Translations under genes and position numbers: made by a program
Notes under the pieces: model-generated
What the model was told of the DNA's origin: nothing
Databases searched by the model: none
Seen by the model: only the letters and a program-made list of their open reading frames with translations
Shown here: one piece after another, positions 33,467-42,430 of the stretch
Layout: every line of letters begins with the position of its first letter
Numbering within the stretch: the stretch's first letter is position 1
From: Bradyrhizobium sp. AZCC 2262
GTDB lineage: Bacteria; Pseudomonadota; Alphaproteobacteria; Rhizobiales; Xanthobacteraceae
Length of the DNA stretch: 64,000 nucleotides
Reading direction: 5' to 3'
NCBI RefSeq assembly: GCF_036924535.1
Contig: NZ_JAZHRT010000001.1
Location: forward strand, 1,178,001-1,242,000

Positions 33467-34510
33467 TCATCGACTGATCTGCGCGCGTCGCATTTGCGGA
33501 ATGACTTCCTCGCCAAAGAGAGCGAGCGATTCGCGGCGGCGCGGCGACATGCTCCTTCCCAGCATCGCAAGAAAATGGCCTGCGCCGCATTTGCGGCATT
33601 GATTGATCACCTGCTCGGTGACTTGCACCGGCGTGCCCGCGATATAGTCGTCGTCATGCACTGAAAATCCGGCACCCGTCCTCGGCGCATCGAGCAACGA
33701 GGATGCGCGGTCGATGGCGCGCGGATCGCCAGCTATGACTTTCAAGGTCGCCGCCTTCGCGACCCCGGCTTCTTCCCGCGCCTGAGCCGCATCACGTGAA
33801 ATGGAGATGTTGCGCCGGATGGCGAGCTGATCGGGACCCGCCGGCAGTCCGAGCCGGTCGCACTCACCCCGATACACGTCGAAGATTTCCGATATGCGGG
33901 AGACGGATTCGAAGCCGGTGCAGATCTTGGACCGCCTTTGAGCCGACTTTTGCGCGGATCCCGTGCTGACGACAGTTGTCCATTTCGGCGGGGAGGGCTG
34001 CAGAAAGACACCCGGCATCAGGCTGAGATTTTCGAATTTCCAATACTTTCCGCTGTGGCTGACGACGGGGTTTACCAGGGCAGCATCGAGTATCTCCAAA
34101 GCCTCATTGAACCGCTCGCGGGCCTCCTCCATTCCAAGGCCTATCCGCTGCAGTTCCTGGGGCACGCCGGCCGCAAAGCCGATCTCAAGGCGTCCATTGG
34201 TCAGGTGGTCGAGCATCGTCAGCTCCTCGATGATGCGCCACGGCTCATAGAGCGGCACGACGTTTCCCATCGTCCCTAGGCGTAGCCGGGTGGTGTGTCG
34301 AGAGATAGCTGCGATCAGGAGATTGGGGGAGGGGCTCAATGAGTGACTGAAGTGATGTTCGCTGAAGAATATTCCTTCGAACCCCAGCCGTTCGGCTTCG
34401 AGCCAAAATGCGTAACATCCGTTGAAAGCGGCGGTTATGGCGCCGCGCAGGGCCTCCCCCTCGTTCGGGGTCGGGGCCTGCATGAATTCAAAAATCCACG
34501 GCTTGATCAA
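33467..34510 (-). CDS. LLM-class flavin-dependent oxidoreductase (luciferase-like)
   Basis: 347 aa from TTG 34510, chosen because GGAGGAAG lies 3 nt upstream and the protein then starts at the usual KPWIFEFMQAP strand; an ATG 57 bp further up lacks such a site. The bacterial-luciferase fold is shown by LEAERLGFEGIFFSEHHFS, TRLRLGTMGNVVPLYEPWRIIEELTMLDHLTNGRLEIGFAAGVP and a C-terminal region used for flavin contact. Family members oxidise organic substrates with FMNH2 or F420. It heads the operon with the Bug protein and is divergent from the NodD-like regulator. Confidence 0.9.
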   Translation of the reverse strand: MIKPWIFEFMQAPTPNEGEALRGAITAAFNGCYAFWLEAERLGFEGIFFSEHHFSHSLSPSPNLLIAAISRHTTRLRLGTMGNVVPLYEPWRIIEELTMLDHLTNGRLEIGFAAGVPQELQRIGLGMEEARERFNEALEILDAALVNPVVSHSGKYWKFENLSLMPGVFLQPSPPKWTTVVSTGSAQKSAQRRSKICTGFESVSRISEIFDVYRGECDRLGLPAGPDQLAIRRNISISRDAAQAREEAGVAKAATLKVIAGDPRAIDRASSLLDAPRTGAGFSVHDDDYIAGTPVQVTEQVINQCRKCGAGHFLAMLGRSMSPRRRESLALFGEEVIPQMRRAQISR

Positions 34511-34639
34511 GATGCTTCCTCCCCCTGGGCACGACCGTTTCTTGATGCGGCTTCTCGTGCGGCCCATTCTCGATGACGTTTCGAAATTTGAAAAATAGAT
34601 TATATTGATCCGTGATATTTACAGTATGGATGTCATCCC

Positions 34640-35578
34640 ATGCGTTTCGAAGGCCTGGACCTCAATCTCCTGATCGCGCTCGACGCGATCCTTGAAGAAC
34701 GCAGTGTCATGGCGGCCAGTCGACGCCTTCATCTCAGCCAGCCGGCGATGAGCGCCGCCGTTGGAAGATTGCGTCAGTATTTCAACGACGAGATTTTCAC
34801 GATTTCACAGCGAAAGCTGGTGCCGACGCCATTGGCGCAATCGCTGGAGAAGCCGACGCGAGACATCCTGCTGCGTATCCGGGCGAATTTGATTTCCCCT
34901 CCGAAATTTGACCCGGCGAGCTCGGAGCGGCGTTTTCGGCTGGTCGTTTCCGATTATGCGAGCATCGTATTGATGCATGCGGTGATGAAGCGCGTCTATC
35001 GAGCTGCACCGCGTGTCTGCCTTGAAATTCTTCCTTTCAGTGATCGGGTCGACGAACAGCTTCAGCGAGGCGAGGTCGATTTGGTCGTGATCCCGGATAC
35101 CAGCCTCATTGATGGCCATCCCAGCCAGCATCTGTTTGCGGACGAGTTCTGCTGCGTGGCCTGGACCGGAAGTCGCCAGATCGGACGCTCAATCTCGCTC
35201 AGCCGCTATCTTCAGCTCGGGCATATCACAGCTCAGCTCGGACCCATTCGCGGGGTATCGTTTGATGAACGAGCGCTCGTCCAGTTGGGTTATAAACGCC
35301 GGATCGAGGTCATTGCCCCGAACTTTACCGCGATGGCGGCCATGGTAATCGGTACGGACCGCATCGCAACGATGCACCATCGCCTCGCTGCGATCTTTGC
35401 AAGAAACTTTCCGCTGAAGCTGCTACGGGCGCCGGTCCGCATCCCGGCATTTCGCGAAGCCCTTCAATGGCCGGCATCGTTTCACATGGATCCCGCACTG
35501 GTATGGTTGCGCGAGATCATAACCCACGTTGCTTCCGAGGTTGACCGGACACCGGCGGCGCAAATGAGAATTGGGTAG
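34640..35578 (+). CDS. LysR-family regulator, NodD-like
   Basis: 312 aa. The first residues MRFEGLDLNLLIALDAILEERSV closely follow the NodD N-terminus (MRFxGLDLNLLVALDAL), and the HTH reads AASRRLHLSQPAMSAAVGRLRQYFNDEIF. The C-terminal LysR substrate domain has the NodD-type strand FRLVVSDYASIVLMHAVM. True NodD proteins sense flavonoids and bind nod boxes. No nod genes are here, so this is probably a relative controlling the divergent flavin monooxygenase-Bug operon in response to an aromatic compound. Start ATG 34640. Confidence 0.9.
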   Translation: MRFEGLDLNLLIALDAILEERSVMAASRRLHLSQPAMSAAVGRLRQYFNDEIFTISQRKLVPTPLAQSLEKPTRDILLRIRANLISPPKFDPASSERRFRLVVSDYASIVLMHAVMKRVYRAAPRVCLEILPFSDRVDEQLQRGEVDLVVIPDTSLIDGHPSQHLFADEFCCVAWTGSRQIGRSISLSRYLQLGHITAQLGPIRGVSFDERALVQLGYKRRIEVIAPNFTAMAAMVIGTDRIATMHHRLAAIFARNFPLKLLRAPVRIPAFREALQWPASFHMDPALVWLREIITHVASEVDRTPAAQMRIG

Positions 35579-35851
35579 AGGGGCTCCCGCACCGGCCGGA
35601 ACGTTTCTGCCGGTTCGCGGTTATGTTACCGGCGACGGAATCTTCGCGAGGAGCGGGACAGTCCCGGCAGAGGCCATGCGGTGTAACGCCCGCCTGGCCT
35701 TTGTCTTGTGGGCAGTCTCGGCGAGGAACCAGTGGCTTCATGCGGACTTGAATCCGAAAGGCCAGTTTCCAAGCTGGTCCAGTACGGTCCCGCCAATAAG
35801 CCCCACCACGACTGAAAGGTCGGGCCGTGCTCCAACTCCGGAGAAAACGTA

Positions 35852-36013
35852 ATGGCTGAACCCAGCAAACAGGAAATCGACGCGCGAGCGTATCGGCTTT
35901 GGGAGCAAGCGGGTCGGCCCGAAGATCGAGAAGCCGAGTTTTGGCACTTGGCTGAACAAGAGCTGCGCAACGAGGACAAAGGTTCGCCGACGCGAACCCC
36001 TGACACGCTGTAA
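35852..36013 (+). CDS. DUF2934 small protein
   Basis: 53 aa from ATG 35852, with GGAG 9 nt upstream. The sequence IDARAYRLWEQAGRPEDREAEFWHLAEQEL is the complete DUF2934 motif. These small cytoplasmic proteins are common in rhizobia and are often linked to general-stress regulons; function unknown. It is followed 83 bp later by another small hydrophilic protein gene on the same strand. The 273 bp before it hold no clear gene. Confidence 0.88.
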   Translation: MAEPSKQEIDARAYRLWEQAGRPEDREAEFWHLAEQELRNEDKGSPTRTPDTL

Positions 36014-36096
36014 CGCAGTCGAACGACCAGCGGCGATCCCTGCACATTGCCGAACGATCACCAGCTCCAAGATCTGCGGCCAACCGGAGTTCTCAA

Positions 36097-36312
36097 ATGG
36101 CAAGAGAAAACGATTTGGAAGGCCGGCAGGACATGGGCGGCAAGCATGGCGGCCAGGCGGGCATGCCGAAGCCTGAGGACCGAAGCTCAGCGCAGCAGGG
36201 CATCGTTCGGGACGAGAGGGGACAGGAACAGCCAGCGGCCAAAGCGCGTGCTCAACACGTCAGCCGGAAAGATCGGGGCGATGATCCACCTGGTGATCCG
36301 AAACAGCGATAG
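36097..36312 (+). CDS. Small hydrophilic, probably disordered protein
   Basis: 71 aa from ATG 36097, with CGGAG upstream. No hydrophobic core; rich in Gly, Gln, Asp, Arg and Pro (GGKHGGQAGMPKPED, GDDPPGDPKQR). Composition resembles stress-induced small hydrophilins such as the KGG-type proteins, but the repeat motif is absent. It may be co-transcribed with the DUF2934 gene. The following 244 bp hold only the cyclase promoter region. Confidence 0.6.
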   Translation: MARENDLEGRQDMGGKHGGQAGMPKPEDRSSAQQGIVRDERGQEQPAAKARAQHVSRKDRGDDPPGDPKQR

Positions 36313-36556
36313 CCTTTTTCGACGACGCGTAACCAGGTCTTGCACCCATAAATCCGTCGGCGTGACGCGACGATAAGCCATGTCCGCTTTGCCCCGTTAG
36401 CGACTGAGGTGGCGCGGCGGCGCAATATGTCGCGAAGGACCTGACCGGACATTTCCGCGATCAGACGTTTGGCAGTACTGGCTCACCGGGCGACCTACCG
36501 GCAGGTCCATCCACGGGCCCGCAATTAGGTGTATAAGGAGGCTGGAGTTCAGCGCC

Positions 36557-38524
36557 ATGGCTACGTCGGGGCAGGACCGCATCGAACGCCGGCTTGCTGC
36601 CATACTGGCAGCCGATGTGGCTGGCTACAGCCGGCTGACCGGTGTGGACGAAGAGGGCACGCACGTCCGGCTTCAGGCCCATCTGCGCGCTCTTGTCGAT
36701 CCCAAGGTTGCCGAACACCGTGGCCGGGTCGTCAAGAACACCGGAGACGGAATGTTGGCTGAGTTTAGCAGCGTAGTGGACGCAGTGCGCTGCGCTCTTG
36801 ATATTCAGCGCGGGATGTCCGAGCGCAATACCGAGGTGCCGGATGAGAAGCGGATCGAGTTCCGCATGGGCATCAATGTCGGCGACATCATCATCGATCG
36901 AGGTGACATTTTCGGCGACGGCGTGAATGTGGCAGCGCGTCTGGAGGGATTGGCGAAGCCCGGTGGCATTTGCATCTCCGATGACGCGCACCGCCAGGTT
37001 CGGGGCAAGTTCGATGTCACCTTCGAGGATGTAGGCGAACGGCAACTCAAGAACATCGCAAGGCCAGTGCGGGTCTTCCAAGTCGCTCTTGATCATGCGG
37101 GACCCGCCAAGCCAATCTGGCGGTCGCACAATGCGGCGTCGGCTGTGCGTCGCGCCGGGTGGAGCACGCGCATCACTGCGATCGGAGCCGCAGTCGTGCT
37201 GATCGCCGCCGCTGGCGGCGCAGTATTGTACTTCCACCTCGGCCGCGCGCCCGTCGTTTCACAGCTGCCGGACCAGCTAGCAAAACGCTCTGAGCGCTTC
37301 TCCATTGTCGTGTTGCCCTTTGCCAACCTATCCGGCGACGCGAGCCAGGATTATCTGGCAGACGTCATCAGCGACGAATTGACCACCGGGTTCTCGCGTT
37401 TTCGGAACAGTTTTGTCATCTCCCGATCAACGGCTTTCACTTACAAGGGCAAGCCAATCAACGTTCGGCAGATCGGCAAGGAGCTCGGTGTGCGCTATGT
37501 GCTAGAAGGCGGCGTACAGCCGAGTGGCGACCGGCTGCGTGTGAATGCTCAGCTCATCGATACCGAGAGCGATGCACATCTCTGGGCTGACCGGTTTGAC
37601 GAGAACCGCTCCGACCTCTTACAGATGCAAGATGCCATTGTTCACCGCATCGCGTTGTCGGTCGGTCTCATACTAACCGAAGAAAGAGCCCGCCGGGCGC
37701 AACTTCGCGCTGGCAATCCCACTGCGGATGACCTTGCTTGGCGCTGCTCCGCGGCGCTCATGCAAGCGCCGTGGGTGTCGGAACGCGATTCCGCCTTCCG
37801 CCTATGCGAGCAAGCGTTGGAAATCGACCCTGAAAATGTTCGCGCGCTGGCCCACCTATCATTAAAATTCTCCAACCGCGTTGGCTTTTTTGCGAGTCTT
37901 GATGCGAAAGCTGATCTTCGCCGCGCGGACGAACTTGCCTCCCTAGCCATAAAGATCGATCCGGACTACTCTCCGGCTCACACGGCCAAAGGCGATGCTC
38001 TAGTGGTAGCGGGGCGCTATCGGGACGCAATCGATTCTTATGAACGCGCCCTGATTTTAGCTCCAAGCACCATTCTGCCTGGATTGCCTCTTGCCTACAA
38101 TTTTGTCGGTGAGCCGGAACAGGCCATCGCCTATGCCGACAAGGCGATGCGGCTCAGTCCACACGTCCCCTTGCGCGCAGGGCCAATATTTTATTTTTCC
38201 AAAGCGTTCGCCTTCGGCATGCTGCAGGACTATGAGCAGGCGCTTGTATGGATTGAGCGGGCTGAAGCTCCTGCTCCAGATATTCTGCTCATGGGATTTG
38301 TGCGGTCTGCTCTGCTCGCCCTGGCGGGCAAAGAGGACGAGGCGCGCGCAGCCATGCAGCGCTATTTGGCGAACGACAATGCCCCTATCCGGACCCTGTC
38401 ACAATGGCATGCTCGACAGTCGGGAAAACAGTTGCCATCGTACAATCCGCTTGCTCTTGCGCGTCTTTTAACCTTCAGGAGGAATTTCGACGATGGCCTC
38501 CGAAAAGCCGGACTGCCGGAGTGA
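36557..38524 (+). CDS. Adenylate/guanylate cyclase with TolB-like and TPR domains
   Basis: 655 aa. A class III cyclase domain at residues 10-175 has metal Asp in LAADVAGYSRL (D20) and KNTGDGML (D64), with GDIFGDGVNVAARLE completing the core. A membrane helix follows at about 208-230. Then comes a domain beginning SIVVLPFANLSGDASQDYLADVISDELTTGFSR (TolB-like/FlgO-like) and a C-terminal TPR array from about 400. This domain set is expanded in Bradyrhizobium. The cyclase lies in the cytoplasm and the TolB/TPR part probably in the periplasm. Start ATG 36557. Confidence 0.93.
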   Translation: MATSGQDRIERRLAAILAADVAGYSRLTGVDEEGTHVRLQAHLRALVDPKVAEHRGRVVKNTGDGMLAEFSSVVDAVRCALDIQRGMSERNTEVPDEKRIEFRMGINVGDIIIDRGDIFGDGVNVAARLEGLAKPGGICISDDAHRQVRGKFDVTFEDVGERQLKNIARPVRVFQVALDHAGPAKPIWRSHNAASAVRRAGWSTRITAIGAAVVLIAAAGGAVLYFHLGRAPVVSQLPDQLAKRSERFSIVVLPFANLSGDASQDYLADVISDELTTGFSRFRNSFVISRSTAFTYKGKPINVRQIGKELGVRYVLEGGVQPSGDRLRVNAQLIDTESDAHLWADRFDENRSDLLQMQDAIVHRIALSVGLILTEERARRAQLRAGNPTADDLAWRCSAALMQAPWVSERDSAFRLCEQALEIDPENVRALAHLSLKFSNRVGFFASLDAKADLRRADELASLAIKIDPDYSPAHTAKGDALVVAGRYRDAIDSYERALILAPSTILPGLPLAYNFVGEPEQAIAYADKAMRLSPHVPLRAGPIFYFSKAFAFGMLQDYEQALVWIERAEAPAPDILLMGFVRSALLALAGKEDEARAAMQRYLANDNAPIRTLSQWHARQSGKQLPSYNPLALARLLTFRRNFDDGLRKAGLPE

Positions 38525-38871
38525 GCAACGCGGTTGCCCACGCCGACGAGGTGATCGAAAGAGCGGTTTGCTGCATGTCTCTTGTGGGTCATTTTCGACT
38601 GATTTGGCGGGGGTTTTCGGCAGGGTGATGTCCGCTTCTGCCCGTAAGCGCCGAACCGGGGCCGAGCTAGGAACGTTGCGTTTCGCCGGACGCCCGTGAT
38701 TCAAACTCCGGGTCGCGACACGCTACGACAAGCTTGCAGCGAACTACCTTGCCTTCGCCCAGCTTGCATCCATCCGGCTTTGGCTGGCTGCGCGCTAACT
38801 AATAAGTCCACGCCCTGGTTCTCTTGTGCGATCGATTGATGGCAACGGCCGCCGCTACGGCCGCTCGTTTG

Positions 38872-39003
38872 TTAAAACGCGCGGCGTCGCGGCGGGGGAC
38901 CGGCCTGCGGGTGGCGCGCACGGGTGAGGAGTTCGTGCATTGCGATCACCGCGGCGCAGGCGATGATGGTGATGGTCGCCATCACCAGAACAGTTTTGAG
39001 CAT
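38872..39003 (-). CDS. 43-aa single-span membrane protein
   Basis: Start ATG 39003 with GGGAG 6 nt upstream. The peptide has one hydrophobic helix (MLKTVLVMATITIIACAAVIA) and a basic, Pro/Arg-rich tail ending RRRAF. Charge layout predicts the N-terminus outside and the tail in the cytoplasm. No family recognised. It is isolated: the 347 bp on its downstream side, after the cyclase gene, hold only short repeat-like fragments. Confidence 0.6.
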   Translation of the reverse strand: MLKTVLVMATITIIACAAVIAMHELLTRARHPQAGPPPRRRAF

Positions 39004-39095
39004 GTTTCGCTCCCGACAGATTTCAACGCCAAGACGCCAGAAGAATCTTGTTCCGGCAAGACCAGAGAACTACGGGGGCGGGCTGTTGGAAGGTT

Positions 39096-39163
39096 CGTAG
39101 CGTGGGCAACGCGACTTGTCCGCCGTAGCTCAACGAGCGAAGGCGGAAGCGTGCCCACGCTAG
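39096..39163. repeat. Short palindromic repeat
   Basis: gtagcgtgggcaacgc at the left and gcgtgcccacgctag at the right form inverted arms around about 35 bp. Another dispersed-element type typical of these genomes. It lies between the 43-aa gene and the end of the serine hydrolase gene. Confidence 0.6.
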
Positions 39164-39239
39164 GAAGCGCGTTCGGTGATAGATGGTAGGCACGGCGCGA
39201 TAGACCCGCCTTTGCCTACCCTGCGAGCGGATCTGATCG

Positions 39240-40583
39240 TCATTTTCCAAGCTGTTCGAGCACTGCGAACCAGAGCGTAAGCGGCTCTTTGGCAGAGCCC
39301 GGTTCAAACGGCTTCTGGCGAACGGCGGTGTGCACCATCACGAGCTTCGAGGCCGGATCGATCAGGATCATCTGGCCGCGGATGCCCATCAGAAGAAATC
39401 TCCGCTGCTCGCCGGGGAGGAGCCACACTTGATAGCCGTAGCCGAAATATGGAGTGGCTGTTCCCGGAGCGAGATAGCCATCGGTCGGCTTCACCGTCGT
39501 GGCATCCAGCAGCCACTGCCGCGGAATCAATTGGCGTCCTTCCCACGCGCCGTCATGCGCAAGCAGCCGGCCCAGGCGCGCGTAGTCGCGCAAGGTCGCG
39601 TTGAAGCAGCAGAAGGTAATCTCTTGCCCGGTGCCATCGACGGCCCATGACGCGTCGGCTTCGGCGCCGATGGCGTCCCAGATCCTGTCGTGGAGATAGT
39701 CGGCAACGGGCACACCGGTGACGGACCGCAACACCAGACCGAGAATCTCGGTCTCGACGCTGGCGTAGTGCCATTTGGTTCCCGGCGGAGCGGCGCGCGT
39801 ATTGAACTGTGCGACGCTGGCCGCAGGATCCTTTCCGGACTCACCGAACAGGCCGCGCGCGAGCTGCGCCACATCGTCGTGCCCATCGTAAACTTCCGAG
39901 AACGCTACGCCGGACGCCATGTGCAGGAGGTCCCGGATAGACGTCTTTCCATACTCCGTCTCAGCGAGGCCGGGAACATAGGTCGAGGCGGTGTCGTCGA
40001 TCGACTTGATCTTGCCTTCGGAGACGGCGATGCCGATCAGCATCGCCGTGATCGTCTTGGCCATGGACTGCGAGAGAAAACGGTCGCGGTCGTTGCGCGC
40101 GTATTGATAGTGCTCGTAGAGGATGGTGTCGTCCTTGGCGATCAAGAGCCCCGTCACCGGGTTGCGTTTGAGATAGTCGGCGATCGAGAGCCGTTCCGGT
40201 CCGAAACTGTAGGTGATCGATGGCTCCGGGGCCCGTTTGAACTGCCAGGGTATTGTCGCGCGTCGTACCAGGCGTGATGGAAACATTTCGCCGAAATGGC
40301 TGTAGGTCCCGACAAGGTTTTCAAGCTGGCTGGCGGTCGCCCGTGTGCCGACCGGATAGCCCGCCGCGGCGCCGTAGGCGGCCGCATCGGGGCCGCTGTC
40401 CGAGAACACCGGCCCCGGCCCAGCCGCGCCGCCATTACCCGGTGCGCTCACCGCCCCTTGCGCGTATGCCGATGGTGCCCATCCAGCCGCCACCAGAAGG
40501 AACGGCAACGAAAGTGAACGTAAACGATGCGGCATATTCAGCGCTCCGAATGCTGCCAAGGTCGACATCAAAATCCTTTTCAC
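39240..40583 (-). CDS. Secreted serine hydrolase (beta-lactamase/class C-like)
   Basis: 447 aa from GTG 40583 with GGGAG upstream; an ATG at 40535 would also leave the signal peptide intact. The signal ends near SAYAQG. The catalytic SxxK tetrad is S173-M-A-K176 (FLSQSMAKTITAML), and KWHYASVETEIL supplies the Tyr of the YxN-like motif. This is the DD-peptidase/esterase family broadly called 'serine hydrolase', acting in the periplasm or outside. The substrate could be peptidoglycan or an ester. Alone on its strand. Confidence 0.88.
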   Translation of the reverse strand: MKRILMSTLAAFGALNMPHRLRSLSLPFLLVAAGWAPSAYAQGAVSAPGNGGAAGPGPVFSDSGPDAAAYGAAAGYPVGTRATASQLENLVGTYSHFGEMFPSRLVRRATIPWQFKRAPEPSITYSFGPERLSIADYLKRNPVTGLLIAKDDTILYEHYQYARNDRDRFLSQSMAKTITAMLIGIAVSEGKIKSIDDTASTYVPGLAETEYGKTSIRDLLHMASGVAFSEVYDGHDDVAQLARGLFGESGKDPAASVAQFNTRAAPPGTKWHYASVETEILGLVLRSVTGVPVADYLHDRIWDAIGAEADASWAVDGTGQEITFCCFNATLRDYARLGRLLAHDGAWEGRQLIPRQWLLDATTVKPTDGYLAPGTATPYFGYGYQVWLLPGEQRRFLLMGIRGQMILIDPASKLVMVHTAVRQKPFEPGSAKEPLTLWFAVLEQLGK

Positions 40584-40628
40584 CTGAACTCTCCCGATAC
40601 GACCTGCCTTTGCCCACCCTGCGATTCC

Positions 40629-41090
40629 CTAAAGCATCGCGAACGCGCTCGAGACCATCGCCACCGGCTTGTTGTCGGTGGCGGACAGTAGCGTGACGCG
40701 GCCAAAACTCATGGTGCGGCCGAGGCGGACCACGCGCGCATCGGCCAGCACGTCGGAGCCTGCGACCGCGCGCATGAAATGCGTGGTCTGGTCGACCGTC
40801 GTCATCGGACGATAGCCGCGGTTGGCGGCGAGGTTGGCGATCACCATCGAAGTATCGGCGAAGGCCATCAGCGCCTGGCCCGAGACGGTGCCGCCATTGC
40901 GGCACAGCCGCTCCGAGAACGGCAGCCGCAGGATCGCGCCCGGCTGCCAGTCGGCGGCTTCTCCGGATGGCGCAAAGTCAAAGCGCTCGATCGAGAGATT
41001 GAGATCCATCACCCAGGGCGCAAAGACCTCGCCGAGCACCCGCCTGGCTTCCGAGATGCCGAATTCCGTCGCTTGTGGCTGTTGCTGCAT
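40629..41090 (-). CDS. PaaI-type hotdog-fold thioesterase
   Basis: 153 aa from ATG 41090; the upstream in-frame extension has no family features. The hotdog fold shows as AILRLPFSERLCRNGGTVSGQALMAFADTSMVIANLAANRG followed by TTVDQTTHFMRAVAGSDVLADARVVRLGRTMSFGRVTL, matching PaaI-like acyl-CoA thioesterases. These hydrolyse (hydroxy)phenylacetyl- or other acyl-CoAs in the cytoplasm. No degradation pathway genes adjoin it, so the substrate is open. Confidence 0.85.
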   Translation of the reverse strand: MQQQPQATEFGISEARRVLGEVFAPWVMDLNLSIERFDFAPSGEAADWQPGAILRLPFSERLCRNGGTVSGQALMAFADTSMVIANLAANRGYRPMTTVDQTTHFMRAVAGSDVLADARVVRLGRTMSFGRVTLLSATDNKPVAMVSSAFAML

Positions 41091-41313
41091 GAACGCCCGT
41101 TTCCTCGCCTGACATTTGTTGCAGGCCGTATTGTAGTGACCCTTGCGGCGAAGGGAACACTGGCGGCGGGCCACAAATACGGCATGAAAGCCTGCCAGTT
41201 CAGCCGCCTTGCCGCGTCGAACCAAAGGCTGGGGCCGTCCTGCTTGGCGAGACGCTTGAGCCGGTGGTATCCTTCCCGGAAACGCAGAGTCAGCGTCGCA
41301 TAAGGAGAGCGTC

Positions 41314-41589
41314 ATGAGAATGCTGAGCGCGGCCGCGGTGGTGGTGTTGTTGACGGCGCCGGCCTACGCGCAGACCCCCAATATCAACCTGATGCCGGAG
41401 TTCCAGTCCAAAACGCCGGAGGAGAAGGAGCAGGATGCGATCAAGGACAAAGCCTATAAGGATTCCTTGAGGAAGATTCCCGACGCCAAGGCCTCTTCCG
41501 ACCCCTGGGGCACCGTGCGCAGCACCGATGCGCCCAAAGCCGCAGCGGCGCCTGCCAAGAAGAGCAAGACCGGCAGCAACAGCCAGTAG
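41314..41589 (+). CDS. Small secreted protein, unknown function
   Basis: 91 aa with AAGGAG 7 nt before ATG 41314. A signal peptide (cleavage after AYAQ) leads to a short hydrophilic protein: NINLMPEFQSKTPEEKEQDAIKDKAYKDSLRKIP, then a Lys/Ala-rich tail. It looks genus-conserved. Probably periplasmic; no catalytic features. Confidence 0.78.
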   Translation: MRMLSAAAVVVLLTAPAYAQTPNINLMPEFQSKTPEEKEQDAIKDKAYKDSLRKIPDAKASSDPWGTVRSTDAPKAAAAPAKKSKTGSNSQ

Positions 41590-41669
41590 CTTCTCGCCAA
41601 AGCGGCGAGTGGGATTCGTTCGCCGCCACGCCTATATTCGACCTGTCGTCCTGTGTCTGGAGTTACGAC

Positions 41670-41900
41670 ATGGTCTTTCGTCCGCGCGATCTCGCGAGCC
41701 GGATGGCCGGCCGGCGCAAGCCGGGCGACGGCTATCTGCGCGAGACTTTTACGCTGCCGCGCGACGAGGCCAGGGCGAGGGCGCGCGACTTTCTCAACCG
41801 CTATCCCAAGGCGGCCTATATGAGCTCGGTCGAGAGCTGGCGTGAACTGCCGGATGGCGACATCGAATTCACGATGCGCCGGCTTGCCAGTGCGGACTAG
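41670..41900 (+). CDS. Small basic protein, unknown function
   Basis: 76 aa from ATG 41670, with GGAG 8 nt upstream. Arg-rich and soluble (FRPRDLASRMAGRRKPGDGYLRETFTLPRDEARARARDFLNRYPKAAYMSSVESWRELPDGDIEFTMRRL in outline: basic start, amphipathic helix, final beta pair). No known domain. A perfect stem-loop follows its stop codon by one base. Confidence 0.7.
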   Translation: MVFRPRDLASRMAGRRKPGDGYLRETFTLPRDEARARARDFLNRYPKAAYMSSVESWRELPDGDIEFTMRRLASAD

Positions 41901-41901
41901 A

Positions 41902-41934
41902 CCAGCATCGGTCCTGAATCAGGACCGATGCTGG
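41902..41934 (+). terminator. Perfect stem-loop after the 76-aa gene
   Basis: CCAGCATCGGTCCTGA, one A, then the exact inverse, followed by attcttgttt. Very strong stem with a moderate T-rich tail. The next 50 bp (gacgcgttttcttgacgcgaaccgg...) look like a common rhizobial repeat fragment. Confidence 0.75.
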
Positions 41935-42093
41935 ATTCTTGTTTGACGCGTTTTCTTGACGCGAACCGGTACCCAGTTCGCTTGAAAGCGCTGCGGGGCT
42001 CCCACGAATTCATCAACTGTTTGATTTTTGCCGAATTCCGATAACCCGGTATTCAGGTATTCCGCCTTAGGATTTCCCGCGCAGGGAGAAATC

Positions 42094-42396
42094 ATGGCGA
42101 GAAACCGCAAAGACCTTGGTGCCCGCAAGTTCGTCCGGGTCGACTTGCGCAAGCCGGGATTCCTGATTCCAGCGCCGGATGCGCCATGGATCCAGTGCTA
42201 CATCCTCGACATTTCCGAGAACGGCGCCTGCCTGGATGTGGGCGACCTCGCTGTTCCCAAGATGTTCGGCCTTTCCCTCACGGCGGGCGGCGAGGTGCGC
42301 CGGGTATGCTCGTTGATCTGGCGCAGGGGCGAGATGGTCGGCGTCCGATTCATCTCCGCCCGGGAGCTGCGAAAGGGCGCTGCTCCGGTCGGTTAA
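42094..42396 (+). CDS. PilZ-domain protein
   Basis: 100 aa from ATG 42094, with AGGGAG upstream. It is a single small PilZ-like domain: RKFVRVDLRKPGFL at the N-terminus, DISENGACLDV (the DxSxxG motif) at about residues 45-55, and LIWRRGEMVGVRF near the end. Classic PilZ proteins bind c-di-GMP using RxxxR and (D/N)xSxxG; here the arginine motif is only partly kept (RKFVRVDLR). It may report c-di-GMP or be a degenerate structural PilZ. Confidence 0.85.
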   Translation: MARNRKDLGARKFVRVDLRKPGFLIPAPDAPWIQCYILDISENGACLDVGDLAVPKMFGLSLTAGGEVRRVCSLIWRRGEMVGVRFISARELRKGAAPVG

Positions 42397-42430
42397 ACGG
42401 GTACCGCTTCCAAAAAGGCGGACGCCTGAA

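Noticed and set aside
35738..36103. 121-aa minus-strand frame with a Gly-rich hydrophobic end
   Set aside because: The VVGLIGGTVLDQLG end looks membrane-like, but the frame is antisense to the clear DUF2934 gene and lacks a start signal.
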